This document shows positions 1 to 11,172 of a DNA stretch of 64,000 bases, one piece after another. Both the position numbers and the translations under genes were made by a program. Source of the stretch: Chryseobacterium sp. 18061 (GTDB taxonomy: Bacteria; Pseudomonadota; Gammaproteobacteria; Enterobacterales; Enterobacteriaceae); assembly GCA_902706205.1 (NCBI GenBank), contig CACSKA010000005.1, positions 356,565 through 420,564 on the forward strand. The letters run 5' to 3'. The notes beneath the pieces were generated by a model. That model searched no databases, was not told where the DNA came from, and saw only the letters and a list, made by a program, of their open reading frames with translations. Position 1 is the stretch's first letter. The number at the start of each line of letters is the position of its first letter.

Positions 1-1072
<1,072 letters not shown>

Positions 1073-1123
1073 GAGCGATGGTTCCTGAAACGTGCAGTGA
1101 ATCGGTATTGTCTTAACTAACAT

Positions 1124-1196
1124 GCCCGGTGGCGCTGTCGCTTACCGGGCCTACACCTTCAAATGTAGGCCGGATAAACGCAGTGCCATCCGGCAC
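1124..1196. repeat. REP pair (BIME) between gcvH and gcvP
   Basis: Two imperfect palindromes in opposite orientation, 1124-1155 (GCCCGGTGGCGCTG...CCGGGCCTAC type) and 1166-1196 (GTAGGCCGGATAAACGC...CATCCGGCA type), form a classical enterobacterial BIME. Lying inside the gcv operon, it may stabilise the upstream gcvT-gcvH mRNA against 3' exonucleases; that role is known for REPs generally and is inferred here. Confidence 0.88.
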
Positions 1197-1200
1197 AGCT

Positions 1201-1590
1201 TTACTCGTTTGCGAGCAATGCTTCATATGCGGTTGCATCCAGCAGAGCGGCAACTTCTGCGTCATCGCTGGCTTTGATTTTGAAGATCCAGCCGTCGGTG
1301 TACGGCTCGCTGTTAACCAGCTCTGGGGAATCGCTCAGCGCGTCGTTGACAGCCACGATTTCACCGCTGATAGGTGCATAGATGTCAGAAGCCGCTTTTA
1401 CGGATTCCGCTACCGCGCAGTCATCGCCAGCGTCAACGGTTTTACCCACTTCTGGCAGGTCGACAAACACCATGTCGCCCAGCAATTCTTGTGCGTGCTC
1501 GGTGATGCCGACGGTGTAAGAGCCATCAGCTTCTTTGCGCAGCCATTCGTGTTCTTTGCTGTATTTCAGTTCCGCAGGTACATTGCTCAT
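1201..1590 (-). CDS. gcvH: Glycine cleavage system H protein
   Basis: Lipoyl carrier of the glycine cleavage system, shuttling the aminomethyl group from GcvP to GcvT and the reduced lipoate to lipoamide dehydrogenase. The 129-residue length is the family norm. The lipoyl attachment lysine is K65 in the motif ESVKAASD, on the hairpin of the lipoyl domain fold. The gene lies 27 bp after gcvT on the same strand, so the two are almost certainly cotranscribed. Nothing is unusual in the sequence. Confidence 0.98.
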   Translation of the reverse strand: MSNVPAELKYSKEHEWLRKEADGSYTVGITEHAQELLGDMVFVDLPEVGKTVDAGDDCAVAESVKAASDIYAPISGEIVAVNDALSDSPELVNSEPYTDGWIFKIKASDDAEVAALLDATAYEALLANE

Positions 1591-1617
1591 TAAAATTTCT
1601 CCAGAAAAAATAATTGA

Positions 1618-2712
1618 TTACACGACGGCTTTGCCGGCGCGTACAAAGACAGGTTTGGTTACGGTAACAGGCATTTCACGGTTACGGATTTGAACCACCG
1701 CCGTTTCACCGATGCCCGCAGGCACGCGAGCCAACGCAATGCTGTAGCCCAGCGTTGGAGAGAAAGTGCCGCTGGTGATCACGCCTTCTCGCTGATTGCC
1801 CTGAGCATCGGTAAAGCGCACCGGCAGTTCGCCACGCAGTACACCTTTCTCGGTCATCACCAAACCCACTAATTGTTCGGTGCCGTGCTCACGCTGAGCT
1901 TCCAGAGCTTCACGTCCGATAAAGTCGCGGTCTGCAGGTTCCCAGGCAATGGTCCAGCCCATGTTGGCCGCCAGCGGAGAAACACCTTCGTCCATCTCCT
2001 GACCGTACAGATTCATACCCGCTTCCAGACGCAGCGTGTCACGTGCGCCCAGACCGCAGGGCTTCACGCCGGTTTCGACCAGCGCATGCCAGAAGTCTGA
2101 CGCTTTCTCATTCGGCAGCGCAATTTCATAGCCCGCTTCGCCAGTGTAGCCGGTGGTCGCTACGAACAGGTCACCTGCCTGCACGCCGAAGAATGGCTTC
2201 ATGCCTTCCACCGCGCTGCGCTGTTCATCGTTGAACAGGCTGACAGCTTTAGCCTGCGCGTCCGGGCCCTGCACCGCAATCAGCGACAGATCGTCACGCA
2301 CGGTGATTTCGATGCCGTACGGTTCAGCGTGTTGGCTAATCCAGGCAAGGTCTTTTTCACGGGTGGCGGAGTTTACGACGAGACGGAAATAATCCTCGGT
2401 GAGGAAATAAACAATCAGGTCATCAATGACCCCAGCGGATGCGTTGAGCATGCCGGTGTAGAGCGCTTTGCCGGGCTTGGTCAGCTTGGCAACGTCATTG
2501 GCGAGCAAATAGCGCAGGAATTCACGGGTACGGCTGCCGCGCAGGTCGACGATGGTCATGTGCGAAACATCGAACATCCCGGCGCTGGTGCGTACCGCGT
2601 TATGCTCGTCAATCTGCGAACCATAATGCAGCGGCATCATCCAGCCATGGAAGTCCACCATGCGTGCGCCGCACAGCGTGTGTTGTTCATACAAAGGCGT
2701 CTGTTGAGCCAT
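1618..2712 (-). CDS. gcvT: Aminomethyltransferase (glycine cleavage T protein)
   Basis: T protein: takes the aminomethyl group from lipoyl-GcvH, releases ammonia and makes 5,10-methylene-tetrahydrofolate. 364 residues, identical in length to E. coli GcvT as I recall it. The folate-binding core has the IDDLIVY segment at about residues 96-102, whose aspartate is catalytic in the family, and the C-terminal barrel includes [16 protein letters not shown]. First gene of the operon. The 419-bp upstream gap carries candidate GcvA motifs, consistent with the known GcvA/GcvR/Lrp/PurR control of gcvTHP. Confidence 0.98.
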   Translation of the reverse strand: MAQQTPLYEQHTLCGARMVDFHGWMMPLHYGSQIDEHNAVRTSAGMFDVSHMTIVDLRGSRTREFLRYLLANDVAKLTKPGKALYTGMLNASAGVIDDLIVYFLTEDYFRLVVNSATREKDLAWISQHAEPYGIEITVRDDLSLIAVQGPDAQAKAVSLFNDEQRSAVEGMKPFFGVQAGDLFVATTGYTGEAGYEIALPNEKASDFWHALVETGVKPCGLGARDTLRLEAGMNLYGQEMDEGVSPLAANMGWTIAWEPADRDFIGREALEAQREHGTEQLVGLVMTEKGVLRGELPVRFTDAQGNQREGVITSGTFSPTLGYSIALARVPAGIGETAVVQIRNREMPVTVTKPVFVRAGKAVV

Positions 2713-3131
2713 CTTGTCCTCATTGAATAAGCGGGGCTACAGGTGCTTTGCGGTCCCAAAAGTCGCCACAAAGCCCAGCGCCGATACCGCTCAGGGCACC
2801 GACGCAAACGTTCTCTTTCGTCTGACGTTACCACCGAAAACCGCGGTAAACCATAAGGCAAAGCAATCCATCAGATTAGCTTATGATCAAAATGCACGAA
2901 AAACTCTACAGAACGATCGACTGGCTTTCTGCGACTAATACCACATAAAATTAACAATGCTGTTCATGACTTGGTGATAAATGATATTTCATGCGGGAAA
3001 TTGGGCTGATTTTTCGTAAGGGAATTTTTGTGACATTAATAAAACTAATGCGAAAAAAGCAGTGAGATTAGATTATTTCAAACGAGGGAAACACACCCGG
3101 CAAGACTGCCGGGTGAGGAAGTGTGATCGAC
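2713..3131 (-). promoter_or_regulatory. gcvT upstream control region with CTAAT motifs
   Basis: 419 bp without a gene between ubiI and gcvT. On either strand I see the pentamer CTAAT, the core described for GcvA sites, at 2875-2879, 2935-2939, 3045-3049 and 3067-3071. The stretch is AT-rich, which suits Lrp and GcvA binding. I see no glycine-riboswitch-like fold. Operator assignment is inferred from motif and location only. Confidence 0.5.
3094..3115 (-). terminator. Hairpin after ubiI
   Basis: Perfect 9-bp stem CACCCGGCA/TGCCGGGTG with an AGAC loop, 17 bp downstream of the ubiI stop. On the minus strand it is followed by a modest T-rich stretch (TGTTTCCCTCGTTT), so it is a plausible but not strong intrinsic terminator for pepP-ubiH-ubiI. 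Confidence 0.65.
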
Positions 3132-4334
3132 TTAACGCAGCCAGCCAGGAAGATCGTTCAGGCCCATCGCCTGACGAATAAGCTGAGGTTTTACCCCCGG
3201 CAGCGTGTCGGCCAGTTTCAGGCCGATATCGCGGAACAGTTTCTTCGCCGGATTGACCCCGGCAAACAGTTCGCGGAAGCCCTGCATACCCGCCAGCATT
3301 AATGCCGCACTGTGCTTACGACTGCGCTCGTAGCGGCGCAGATAGAAATGCTGGCCGAAATCTTTCCCCTGCGCGTGCAGACGGCGAATTTCGTCGATCA
3401 GCTCTGCGGCATCCATAAAGCCCAGATTTACGCCCTGCCCGGCCAGCGGATGAATGGTGTGCGCCGCATCACCAACCAGCGCCAGGCGATGCGCTGCAAA
3501 CTGCCGAGCATAGCGTCCCGTTAGCGGGAACACCTGCCGCTCGCTTGCCACTTCACACAAGCCCAGACGGTTATCAAAAGCCACGTTCAACGCCTGATTG
3601 AATGTCCCGTCGTCGGCCTGCTGCATTTTCGCAGCCTCGTCCGGGGCTAACGACCAGACGATAGAGCACAGATGCGGGTCGCTCAATGGCAGAAACGCCA
3701 GAATGCCTTCGCCGTGAAATGCCTGACGCGCCACCGCCTGATGCGGTTCAGCGGTGCGAATGGTCGCCACCAGCGCGTGATGGCGATAATCCCAAGAGGT
3801 CAGCGGAATATCCGCTTTGCCACGCAGCCAGGAGTTCGCCCCATCCGCGCCAATCACCAGGCGCGCGGTCAGCATATTGCCGTCTTTCAGGGTCAAAAAC
3901 GCCTCGTTTTCACCCCATGCCACCTGCGCCAGTTCGGCGGGTGCCATCAGCGTGACATCTTTACAGCGCTCCGCTTTTTTCCACAGCGCGTGGTGGATCA
4001 CACCATTTTCGATGATGTGCCCTAAATGGCTGTAGCCGAGGCTTGCATCATCAAACGCGATGCGCCCGAAGCTGTCTTTATCCCATACTTCCATGCCGTG
4101 ATAGCAGCTGGCGCGTTCGGCCACAATGTCATTCCAGACATCAAGCCGTGAGAGCAGCTTTTCACTGGCGGCGTTGATGGCGGAAACGCGAAGCTGTGGT
4201 GCGGAATCAGCCGTAACAGGCTGGGGCTGATATTGTTCAATGACCGCCACGCGCAGCCCGCTGCCCTGCAATCCGCAGGCTACGGCGAGACCGACCATTC
4301 CACCACCGACGATAGCGATATCTACATTTTGCAC
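3132..4334 (-). CDS. ubiI: FAD-dependent 2-polyprenylphenol hydroxylase UbiI (VisC)
   Basis: Flavin monooxygenase that hydroxylates the ring of 2-octaprenylphenol at C5 in aerobic ubiquinone synthesis. 400 residues. The N-terminal Rossmann motif GGGMVG is at about 10-15, the second FAD/NADH motif GADG at 162-165 and the ribityl-binding segment GDAAHTIHPLAGQG at 288-301: the full UbiH/COQ6 family signature. It follows ubiH by 11 bp on the same strand, in the conserved cluster pepP-ubiH-ubiI. Start is the ATG giving MQNVDIAIVG, which places the FAD motif at the expected distance from the N-terminus. Confidence 0.96.
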   Translation of the reverse strand: MQNVDIAIVGGGMVGLAVACGLQGSGLRVAVIEQYQPQPVTADSAPQLRVSAINAASEKLLSRLDVWNDIVAERASCYHGMEVWDKDSFGRIAFDDASLGYSHLGHIIENGVIHHALWKKAERCKDVTLMAPAELAQVAWGENEAFLTLKDGNMLTARLVIGADGANSWLRGKADIPLTSWDYRHHALVATIRTAEPHQAVARQAFHGEGILAFLPLSDPHLCSIVWSLAPDEAAKMQQADDGTFNQALNVAFDNRLGLCEVASERQVFPLTGRYARQFAAHRLALVGDAAHTIHPLAGQGVNLGFMDAAELIDEIRRLHAQGKDFGQHFYLRRYERSRKHSAALMLAGMQGFRELFAGVNPAKKLFRDIGLKLADTLPGVKPQLIRQAMGLNDLPGWLR

Positions 4335-4345
4335 GTTGTTGTTCC

Positions 4346-5512
4346 TTATCTCGCTACCTGACCCAGGGTACGCTGCGCCAGCGCATCGCGCGCCGGAGTG
4401 AATAATTCCATCGTCATCAGTCCGACGTTTCGTCCGGCCACCAGCGGGGCCCAGCGATTGGCGAACAGATGGACCAGACCGTCGGTCACGCCGACCGTCG
4501 CACTTTTATCGTCGGCGCGGCGCTGCTGATATTGACTTAACAGCGCGTAGTCGCCCGGATCGTTCGTCTGCGCGAGCATTTCTGCCAGCGAGATAACGTC
4601 GCGCAGCCCGAGGTTGAAACCCTGTCCGGCAATCGGATGCAGGGTCTGCGCCGCATTGCCTACCAGCGCCATGCGGTGCGATATCGCCCGGCTGGCAGTG
4701 GTCAGAGAAAGCGGATAGGCGTTGCGGCAGCCAGCGTGGGTAATGCGCCCGAGTCGCCAGCCAAATGCCTGCTGCAGTTCCTGGCAGAAACGAGCATCAG
4801 ACCAGCTCAGAACCTCATCACGGTTTGCCAGCGGATGGCACCACACCAGCGAACAGCGTCCATCTGACATCGGCAGCATCGCCAGCGGGCCATGTTCGGT
4901 AAAACGCTCAAACGCGCGGCCGTCGTGCGGCACGGCGGTGGTCACGTTGGCGATCACCGCCAGCTGTTCGTAAGGCTGTTGCTGCCAGGCAATGCCGCAT
5001 TGTTCTCCGAGCGCTGAACGTGAGCCGTCTGCGGCCACCACCAGTTTACCGGTGAGTGTGACGCCGTTATCAAGCAGCACATCGACGCTGTCTTGGCTAC
5101 GGGTAAAACTGTCCACCCGCGCCGGGCAATGTAAGGTCACGCCTGGCGCTTTGCGTAACAAGGCGAAAAGACGCTGGCCGACATCGTGCAGCTCGACCAC
5201 CTGCCCTAATGCAGGCAGGCTGTAATCATCGGCATCCAGCGTAACGAAACCTGCATGGCCGCGATCGCTGACGTGTACGGTGCGAATAGCCGTGGCGCAT
5301 TCACGCAGTGCCTGCCAGATACCGACGCGGGCCAGCTGCTGACAGGTCCCTGCGGCCAGCGCGATTGCGCGAGCATCAAAGCCCGGATGCGTCTGTGAAT
5401 CAGGCGCGACAGCTTCAACGAGATGTACTGGCAGTTTGCCTGCACTGAGATTCGAGATCGCCAGTGCCAGTGTTGCGCCAGTCATGCCGCCGCCTACGAT
5501 AATCACGCTCAT
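4346..5512 (-). CDS. ubiH: 2-octaprenyl-6-methoxyphenol hydroxylase UbiH
   Basis: FAD monooxygenase of ubiquinone synthesis acting at C1 of the ring. 388 residues, close to the usual 392. It has GGGMTG at residues 7-12, AADGSRS in the middle and GNAAQTLHPIAGQGFNLG near the C-terminal third; the N and Q in GNAAQ replace the D and H of UbiI, which is normal for UbiH. Its ATG overlaps the pepP stop (ATGA), so translation is probably coupled. ubiI follows within 11 bp. Confidence 0.96.
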   Translation of the reverse strand: MSVIIVGGGMTGATLALAISNLSAGKLPVHLVEAVAPDSQTHPGFDARAIALAAGTCQQLARVGIWQALRECATAIRTVHVSDRGHAGFVTLDADDYSLPALGQVVELHDVGQRLFALLRKAPGVTLHCPARVDSFTRSQDSVDVLLDNGVTLTGKLVVAADGSRSALGEQCGIAWQQQPYEQLAVIANVTTAVPHDGRAFERFTEHGPLAMLPMSDGRCSLVWCHPLANRDEVLSWSDARFCQELQQAFGWRLGRITHAGCRNAYPLSLTTASRAISHRMALVGNAAQTLHPIAGQGFNLGLRDVISLAEMLAQTNDPGDYALLSQYQQRRADDKSATVGVTDGLVHLFANRWAPLVAGRNVGLMTMELFTPARDALAQRTLGQVAR

Positions 5513-6822
5513 TGGGCGTGCGCCGCCATCAGGGCTTCGATATCGTCCGCGCGTTTTACCACGCTGGCGGTCAGATTCTCATTACCGTTTACGGTAATCA
5601 CAATGTCATCTTCAATACGAATGCCGATACCACGGTATTGCTCCGGCACATCGGCGTCCGGGGCGATATACAGCCCGGGCTCAACGGTCAGTACCATTCC
5701 CGGCTCGAGCACACGGGAACGATCCACGCCGTATTCGCCGACATCATGAACGTCCAGGCCCAGCCAGTGGCTGAGGCCGTGCATGAAGAATTTGCGGTGC
5801 GCGTTGTCGGCAATCAGCTGGTCAATCTCCCCATTGAGGATGCCGAGCGTCACCAATCCGCTGACCATCACACGCACCACATCGCCGGTGACGTCCTGCA
5901 TGGTCGTTCCCGGACGATAGCGCTCTAGCGCTGTTTCCAGCGATTCGAGCACGATGTCATAGATTTCACGCTGCGCCGGGGTGAATTTGCCGTTTACCGG
6001 GAAAGTACGCGTGATGTCGCCCGCGTAGCCGCGATATTCACAGCCTGCGTCGATCAGCACTAAATCACCGTCACGCAGTTCAGATTCATTTTCGGTGTAA
6101 TGCAGAATGCAGCCGTTCTCACCCCCGCCAACGATAGTGTTATATGACGGGTAACGCGCGCCGTGGCGGGTAAATTCATGGTGAATTTCACCTTCGAGCT
6201 GATACTCGAACATGCCCGGACGGCATTTTTCCATCGCACGAGTGTGCCCCAGCGCGGAGATTTCCCCGGCCCGGCGCATCACGTCAATTTCTTCTGCAGA
6301 TTTGAACAGCCGCATTTCGTGCACCAAAGGACGCCAGTCGACCATCGCCGCCGGGGCTTTCAGATTCTGACGCGCGCCTTTGCGCAACTTATCCAGCGCA
6401 TTGAGCACGATGCTGTCGGCATAAGCGTATTCGCCCTGTGCGTGATACACCGCATCCAGGCCGTTCAGCAGTTGATACAACTGTTCGTCGATTTCACTGA
6501 ACGCCAGCGCACGATCCACGCCCAGCTTTTCAGGCGCGGCATCCTGGCCCAGTCGGCGGCCAAACCAGATTTCTGCGGTCAGGTCGCGTATGCGATTAAA
6601 CAGAACGCTGTGGTTGTGGGTGTCATCACTTTTAATCAGCACCAGCACTGCTTCTGGCTCGTTAAAGCCAGTGAAGTAGCTGAAATCACTGCTTTGGCGA
6701 TACGGGTATTCCGTGTCGGCGCTGCGTATGGCTTCCGGTGCGGCAAAAATTAATGCCGCGCTGCCTGATGGCATCTGCGCCAGCAGCTTTTGCCGACGCT
6801 GAAGGTACTCTTGCTGAGTCAT
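5509..6822 (-). CDS. pepP: Xaa-Pro aminopeptidase P
   Basis: Dinuclear manganese peptidase removing N-terminal residues that precede proline. I chose the ATG at 6822 (MTQQEYLQRRQKLL), giving 437 residues against about 441 in E. coli; an open frame continues upstream, but that extension is unlike the family. The pita-bread metal site is intact: IDAGCEYRGYAGDITR carries the two aspartates, HGLSHWLGLDVHDVG the histidine, TVEPGLY and IRIEDD the glutamates. Between ygfB (25 bp upstream) and ubiH (4-bp overlap), in the conserved ygfB-pepP-ubiH-ubiI cluster. Confidence 0.96.
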   Translation of the reverse strand: MTQQEYLQRRQKLLAQMPSGSAALIFAAPEAIRSADTEYPYRQSSDFSYFTGFNEPEAVLVLIKSDDTHNHSVLFNRIRDLTAEIWFGRRLGQDAAPEKLGVDRALAFSEIDEQLYQLLNGLDAVYHAQGEYAYADSIVLNALDKLRKGARQNLKAPAAMVDWRPLVHEMRLFKSAEEIDVMRRAGEISALGHTRAMEKCRPGMFEYQLEGEIHHEFTRHGARYPSYNTIVGGGENGCILHYTENESELRDGDLVLIDAGCEYRGYAGDITRTFPVNGKFTPAQREIYDIVLESLETALERYRPGTTMQDVTGDVVRVMVSGLVTLGILNGEIDQLIADNAHRKFFMHGLSHWLGLDVHDVGEYGVDRSRVLEPGMVLTVEPGLYIAPDADVPEQYRGIGIRIEDDIVITVNGNENLTASVVKRADDIEALMAAHAQ

Positions 6823-6847
6823 GACACCCTCCTGAGCATTCTTATTG

Positions 6848-7426
6848 TTAATGTAAGGTCGGTTTGCGAACTTCTGGCGCGGTCGGCTGTTGATGTGTGA
6901 ACGTATCGTGGCACAGCAAAGCAGCAACACGAACGTACTCGACGATTTCTTCGAGCGACATCTCGAGCTCTTCCTGATCTTCGTCTTCTTCATAACCCAG
7001 CTGGGCAATGTTACGCAGATCGTCGATGGCTTCGCCGGTTTCGCCTTTTACTTTCTCAAGCTTCGGCTGAGTAACGCCCAGTCCCAGCAGGAAGTGATTG
7101 ACCCAGCCAGACAGCGCATCGGCGCGTTCAAAAACGCTGATGTTATCGCCATCCGGGATGTACAGCTGGAACTGGAAGCCTTCGTCTTCCAGCGCATCGC
7201 TGGTGACGGCGTGGACCTTACGCAGCACTTCAGCCAGCTCGTGACCGAAAGCCATGCCTTCGTTGGTCAGGTCATGCACCAACGGCAGCCAAGTGCTGTC
7301 TTTGTTACCGCCACACAGCATTCCGCTAATCAGTCCGTGCATTTCGGCAGGCGTTAAACCCACACCCTGTTGGGTAAGTAACTGGTTCACATCGTTGTAA
7401 CCAGGCATTTCGTTCTGTATAGACAT
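6848..7426 (-). CDS. ygfB: YgfB/YecA (UPF0149) family protein
   Basis: Small acidic protein of the UPF0149 family; no enzymatic function is established that I can name. Start set at the ATG for [15 protein letters not shown] (192 residues, matching E. coli); an in-frame ATG two codons upstream is less likely. The [11 protein letters not shown] motif at about 31-41 and an acidic [16 protein letters not shown] stretch before the C-terminus are typical. First gene of the ygfB-pepP-ubiH-ubiI cluster, divergent from zapA across about 167 bp. Confidence 0.93.
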   Translation of the reverse strand: MSIQNEMPGYNDVNQLLTQQGVGLTPAEMHGLISGMLCGGNKDSTWLPLVHDLTNEGMAFGHELAEVLRKVHAVTSDALEDEGFQFQLYIPDGDNISVFERADALSGWVNHFLLGLGVTQPKLEKVKGETGEAIDDLRNIAQLGYEEDEDQEELEMSLEEIVEYVRVAALLCHDTFTHQQPTAPEVRKPTLH

Positions 7427-7527
7427 GCGCATTCGTCGTCGTTGGGGGGAAGTTTCATGTTATGCTACCACTTTGGACCCTGGTGAACCAGAAAAGGGCT
7501 TGTATGTTCACACTGGGGTAGCTATAG

Positions 7528-7923
<396 letters not shown>

Positions 7924-7964
7924 CACTTCATGGTTTACTATGGTAGAGTGGCCCTGAAGACAAA

Positions 7965-8148
7965 ATTTCTCTGAGATGTTCGCAAGCGGGCCAGTCCCCT
8001 GAGCCGATATTTCATACCACAAGAATGTGGCGCTCCACGGTTGGTGAGCAAGCTCGGTTCGTCCGAGAAGCCTTAAGACTGTGACGACATATTCACCTTG
8101 AACCAAGGGTTCAAGGGTTACAGCCTGCGGCGGCATCTCGGAGATTCC
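7965..8148 (+). ncRNA. ssrS: 6S RNA
   Basis: 184-nt RNA that mimics an open promoter and sequesters sigma-70 RNA polymerase in stationary phase. It begins ATTTCTCTGAGATGTTCGCA and ends GGCATCTCGGAGATTCC; the two ends pair as the closing stem, and the internal GCGGGCCAGTCCCC / GAAGCCTTAAGACTG regions match the conserved central-bubble arms. Length equals E. coli 6S RNA. Position between zapA and ygfA is diagnostic; the primary transcript probably continues into ygfA. Confidence 0.97.
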
Positions 8149-8166
8149 CTACCTTCTGTTTCTACC

Positions 8167-8763
8167 ATGACATGCGTACCTGAAATTCCCTCAGCAAGAC
8201 AAGCAATTCGCCAGATTATCCGGCAGCGCAGACGCGCACTGACTTCAGACCAACAACAGCATTTTGCCGAACAGGCTGCTCATCGCATGATGGCGTATCC
8301 GCCCGTGATGATGGGTCAGAGCGTGGCGCTGTTTCTCTCTTTCGACGGTGAACTTGATACTCGCCCGCTCATTGAGCAGCTCTGGCTCAGCGAAAAGAAA
8401 GTGTATCTGCCGGTTCTGCATCCGTTCAGCCCTGGAAATCTGTTGTTCCTTTATTACCATCCCCATTCCGAACTGGTTGTGAACAGGCTGAAAATTCAGG
8501 AGCCGAAACTGGACGTGCGCGACGTGCTGCCGCTCAATGAACTGGATGTGCTGATTACACCGCTGGTCGCGTTTGACGCGCAGGGCCAACGATTAGGTAT
8601 GGGCGGTGGGTTTTACGACAGGACGCTGCAAAACTGGCAACAGCACGGCCTGCAGCCGGTCGGTTACGCGCATGATTGTCAGCAGGTGGATACTCTGCCT
8701 ACAGAGAAGTGGGATATTCCGCTGCCCGCGGTGGTAACGCCATCGAAAGTATGGGAGTGGTAA
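8167..8763 (+). CDS. ygfA: 5-formyltetrahydrofolate cyclo-ligase family protein
   Basis: Converts 5-formyl-THF to 5,10-methenyl-THF with ATP; in E. coli also linked to persistence and found in the ssrS-ygfA transcript. The ATG at 8167 (MTCVPEIPSARQAIRQI) lies just after the 6S RNA 3' end and gives 198 residues. A start inside the 6S gene would extend the protein but is implausible. Family motifs: IRQRRRALT near the N-terminus (ATP contact) and GMGGGFYDRTLQNW at about 145-160 (substrate/ATP loop). The E. coli product as I recall it starts nearer IRQRRRAL, so the true start is uncertain by up to 17 codons. Confidence 0.94.
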   Translation: MTCVPEIPSARQAIRQIIRQRRRALTSDQQQHFAEQAAHRMMAYPPVMMGQSVALFLSFDGELDTRPLIEQLWLSEKKVYLPVLHPFSPGNLLFLYYHPHSELVVNRLKIQEPKLDVRDVLPLNELDVLITPLVAFDAQGQRLGMGGGFYDRTLQNWQQHGLQPVGYAHDCQQVDTLPTEKWDIPLPAVVTPSKVWEW

Positions 8764-8772
8764 TACATATTT

Positions 8773-8846
8773 TCCCGGTGGTGCGTTGCTTGCCAGACCT
8801 ACAAAACGGAAAGACGTAGGCCCGGCAAGCTTTGCGCCGCCGGGCA
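8773..8846. repeat. REP pair between ygfA and serA
   Basis: Two inverted REP-like palindromes at 8773-8802 and 8816-8846 (GTAGGCCCGGCAAGC...GCCGCCGGGC) fill nearly all of the 94-bp convergent gap. They may serve as 3' boundaries for both transcripts. The gap is too short for a sibC/ibsC toxin-antitoxin repeat, which I recall at this spot in E. coli K-12. Confidence 0.85.
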
Positions 8847-8857
8847 GAAATATCTTA

Positions 8858-10090
8858 TCAGTAAAGCAGACGCGCCCGAATAGTTCCCGGAATCGCCTTC
8901 ATGCTTTGCAGTGCTTTTTCCGCAACATCTTCTTCCGCTTCGATATCAATCACCACATAGCCCATCTGCGGCGTTGTTTGCAGATACTGCGCGGCAATGT
9001 TCACACTCTGCTCGGCAAAGATCTGGTTGATTGCCGTCAGCACGCCCGGACGGTTTTCGTGGATGTGTAACAGACGACGTCCGCCGTGCAGCGGCAGCGA
9101 CACTTCAGGGAAGTTAACCGCTGACAGCGTAGAACCGTTATCGGAGTATTTAGCCAGCTTGCCTGCCACTTCCAGACCAATGTTCTCTTGCGCTTCCTGA
9201 GTTGAACCACCAATGTGCGGCGTCAGGATCACGTTGTCGAATTCACACAATGGGGAAGTGAACGGATCGGTGTTGGTTGCAGGTTCGGTCGGGAATACGT
9301 CGATAGCCGCCCCGGCAAGATGCTTGCTCGCCAGCACCTCACACAGCGCAGGAATATCCACAACTGTGCCGCGTGCGGCGTTGATCAGCAATGAACCCGG
9401 CTTCATCAGCGCCAATTGTTCCGCACCCATCATATTTTTGGTGGAGGCATTTTCAGGCACGTGCAGGCTCACCACATCGCTCATGTTCAGCAGGTCAGAC
9501 AGATGCTGTACCTGTGTCGCGTTGCCGAGCGGCAGCTTGCTTTCTATGTCGTAGAAGAAAACGTGCATCCCCAGCGATTCTGCCAGAATACCGAGCTGCG
9601 TGCCGATATGGCCGTAACCGATAATCCCCAGCTTCTTGCCACGCGCCTCAAAGCTGCCCGCAGCCAGTTTGTTCCAGATCCCGCGGTGCGCCTTAGCGTT
9701 CGCTTCTGGAATACCACGCAGCAGTAACAGCAGTTCGCCAATCACCAGCTCCGCCACGGAACGGGTATTCGAGAATGGCGCGTTAAAGACCGGAACGCCA
9801 CGCTTTGCCGCAGCACTCAAATCGACCTGATTAGTGCCGATGCAGAAACAGCCGATGGCCACCAGTTTCTCCGCCGCCTGAATAATGTCTTCAGTCAGTT
9901 GAGTACGGGAGCGCAGGCCGATGAAATGGGCATCACGGATCGATTCTTTCAGCTGCTCTGCGTCGAGCGCGCCTTTGTGATATTCAATATTGGTGTAGCC
10001 TGCCGCACGAAGGTTATCGAGTGCTTTTTGATGCACGCCTTCCACCAGCAGAAACTTAATCTTATCTTTTTCCAGTGATACCTTAGCCAT
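8858..10090 (-). CDS. serA: D-3-phosphoglycerate dehydrogenase
   Basis: First step of serine synthesis: oxidises 3-phosphoglycerate with NAD. 410 residues, the E. coli-type length. The nucleotide-binding domain has IIGYGHIGTQLG at about 156-167; the substrate and catalytic residues lie in the conserved NAARGTVVD and LTPHIGGSTQEAQ blocks; the C-terminal ACT domain (about 339-410, HIHENRPGVLTAIN) binds serine for feedback inhibition. Monocistronic by context, with a 262-bp upstream gap towards rpiA. Expression is controlled by Lrp in E. coli; I did not identify a clear site. Confidence 0.98.
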   Translation of the reverse strand: MAKVSLEKDKIKFLLVEGVHQKALDNLRAAGYTNIEYHKGALDAEQLKESIRDAHFIGLRSRTQLTEDIIQAAEKLVAIGCFCIGTNQVDLSAAAKRGVPVFNAPFSNTRSVAELVIGELLLLLRGIPEANAKAHRGIWNKLAAGSFEARGKKLGIIGYGHIGTQLGILAESLGMHVFFYDIESKLPLGNATQVQHLSDLLNMSDVVSLHVPENASTKNMMGAEQLALMKPGSLLINAARGTVVDIPALCEVLASKHLAGAAIDVFPTEPATNTDPFTSPLCEFDNVILTPHIGGSTQEAQENIGLEVAGKLAKYSDNGSTLSAVNFPEVSLPLHGGRRLLHIHENRPGVLTAINQIFAEQSVNIAAQYLQTTPQMGYVVIDIEAEEDVAEKALQSMKAIPGTIRARLLY

Positions 10091-10326
10091 TTCCCCGCCC
10101 TGTCTGTCTTGTATCGTTGTTGTGGTGAACGTACGTCCACCTCAGCAACATATCAAAAAAAACTATTGCAGCAATATGAACGTTTGCGTCGGCGTGCTGA
10201 AGAAATGTCATTCAGTGGAAATTAGCAGCATAAAATGCTGGATGGATAGATTGAGGCAGAGAGTTAATCAGAAGCAGTCGATAAATGTGACACAAGTCAC
10301 CGAATTTCGCCTGTCGGAAATTTTTT

Positions 10327-10348
10327 ACGGGAGCCAGGCAGCTCCCGT
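10327..10348 (-). terminator. Hairpin after rpiA
   Basis: An 8-bp stem ACGGGAGC/GCTCCCGT with a 6-base loop, directly after the rpiA stop. On the minus strand it is followed by AAAAAATTTCC rather than a U-tract, so it may only define an mRNA 3' end. Confidence 0.45.
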
Positions 10349-10352
10349 CAGA

Positions 10353-11012
10353 TCATTTCACGATAGTTTTGACACCATCGGCGGTGCCAATCAGCGCCAC
10401 ATCCGCGCCACGGTTGGCGAACAGGCCGACGGTTACCACACCAGGAATCGCGTTAATCGCGTTTTCCAGTGCAATCGCGTCGAGGATCTCCAGGCCGTGC
10501 ACATCAAGAATAACGTTGCCGTTATCAGTGACCACGTTCTGACGATATTCCGGGCGACCGCCCAGTTTCACCAGCTGACGTGCCACTGCGCTGCGCGCCA
10601 TCGGGATCACTTCCACCGGCAGCGGGAAATTACCGAGGATAGCCACCTGCTTGGAGGAATCTGCAATGCAGATAAACTTGTCGGCAACGGAGGCGATGAT
10701 TTTCTCTCGGGTTAGCGCCGCACCACCGCCTTTAATCATCTGCATATGATCGTTAATCTCATCAGCACCATCAACGTAGACGCCCAGGCTGTCCACTTCG
10801 TTGAGATCAAACACGTGAATACCTAAGCTTTTAAGCTTTTCGGTAGAAGCGTCCGAGCTGGAAACGGCACCTTCAATCTGGCCTTTCAGGGTGCCCAGCG
10901 CGTCGATAAAGTGCGCGGCGGTCGAGCCCGTACCAACACCTACGATGGTTCCCGGTTGTACATATTGAAGTGCTGCCCAGCCAACTGCTTTTTTCAGTTC
11001 ATCCTGCGTCAT
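10353..11012 (-). CDS. rpiA: Ribose-5-phosphate isomerase A
   Basis: Interconverts ribose-5-phosphate and ribulose-5-phosphate in the pentose phosphate pathway. 219 residues, the standard length. Visible motifs are [12 protein letters not shown] (phosphate loop, about 25-36), DGADEIN (about 81-87, catalytic aspartates) and [12 protein letters not shown] (about 94-105, catalytic lysine and glutamate). Divergent from argP across about 160 bp. Confidence 0.98.
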   Translation of the reverse strand: MTQDELKKAVGWAALQYVQPGTIVGVGTGSTAAHFIDALGTLKGQIEGAVSSSDASTEKLKSLGIHVFDLNEVDSLGVYVDGADEINDHMQMIKGGGAALTREKIIASVADKFICIADSSKQVAILGNFPLPVEVIPMARSAVARQLVKLGGRPEYRQNVVTDNGNVILDVHGLEILDAIALENAINAIPGVVTVGLFANRGADVALIGTADGVKTIVK

Positions 11013-11172
11013 GATTTTTGCCTGTGATGTGATGGGATGCCGCGCATTATAGACTATTCACCTCAGAAATGTCCTTACAGACGACAAGTGTTGCGGCCCC
11101 AATTTGGTCCTGTATCTAACGTAGATTTATGTCATAGTGCGGATAACACAAGATGAGGAGTCAGTCAGAACA

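Noticed and set aside
1129..1593. 154-codon plus-strand frame over gcvH
   Set aside because: Antisense shadow of gcvH that begins within a REP element.
2713..3131. Glycine riboswitch before gcvT
   Set aside because: No tandem aptamer-like conserved stems were seen; enterobacterial gcvTHP is controlled by GcvA/GcvR.
8764..8857. sibC/ibsC-type toxin-antitoxin RNA between ygfA and serA
   Set aside because: The 94-bp gap is filled by a REP pair; there is no room for the roughly 140-nt Sib RNA or an Ibs peptide.
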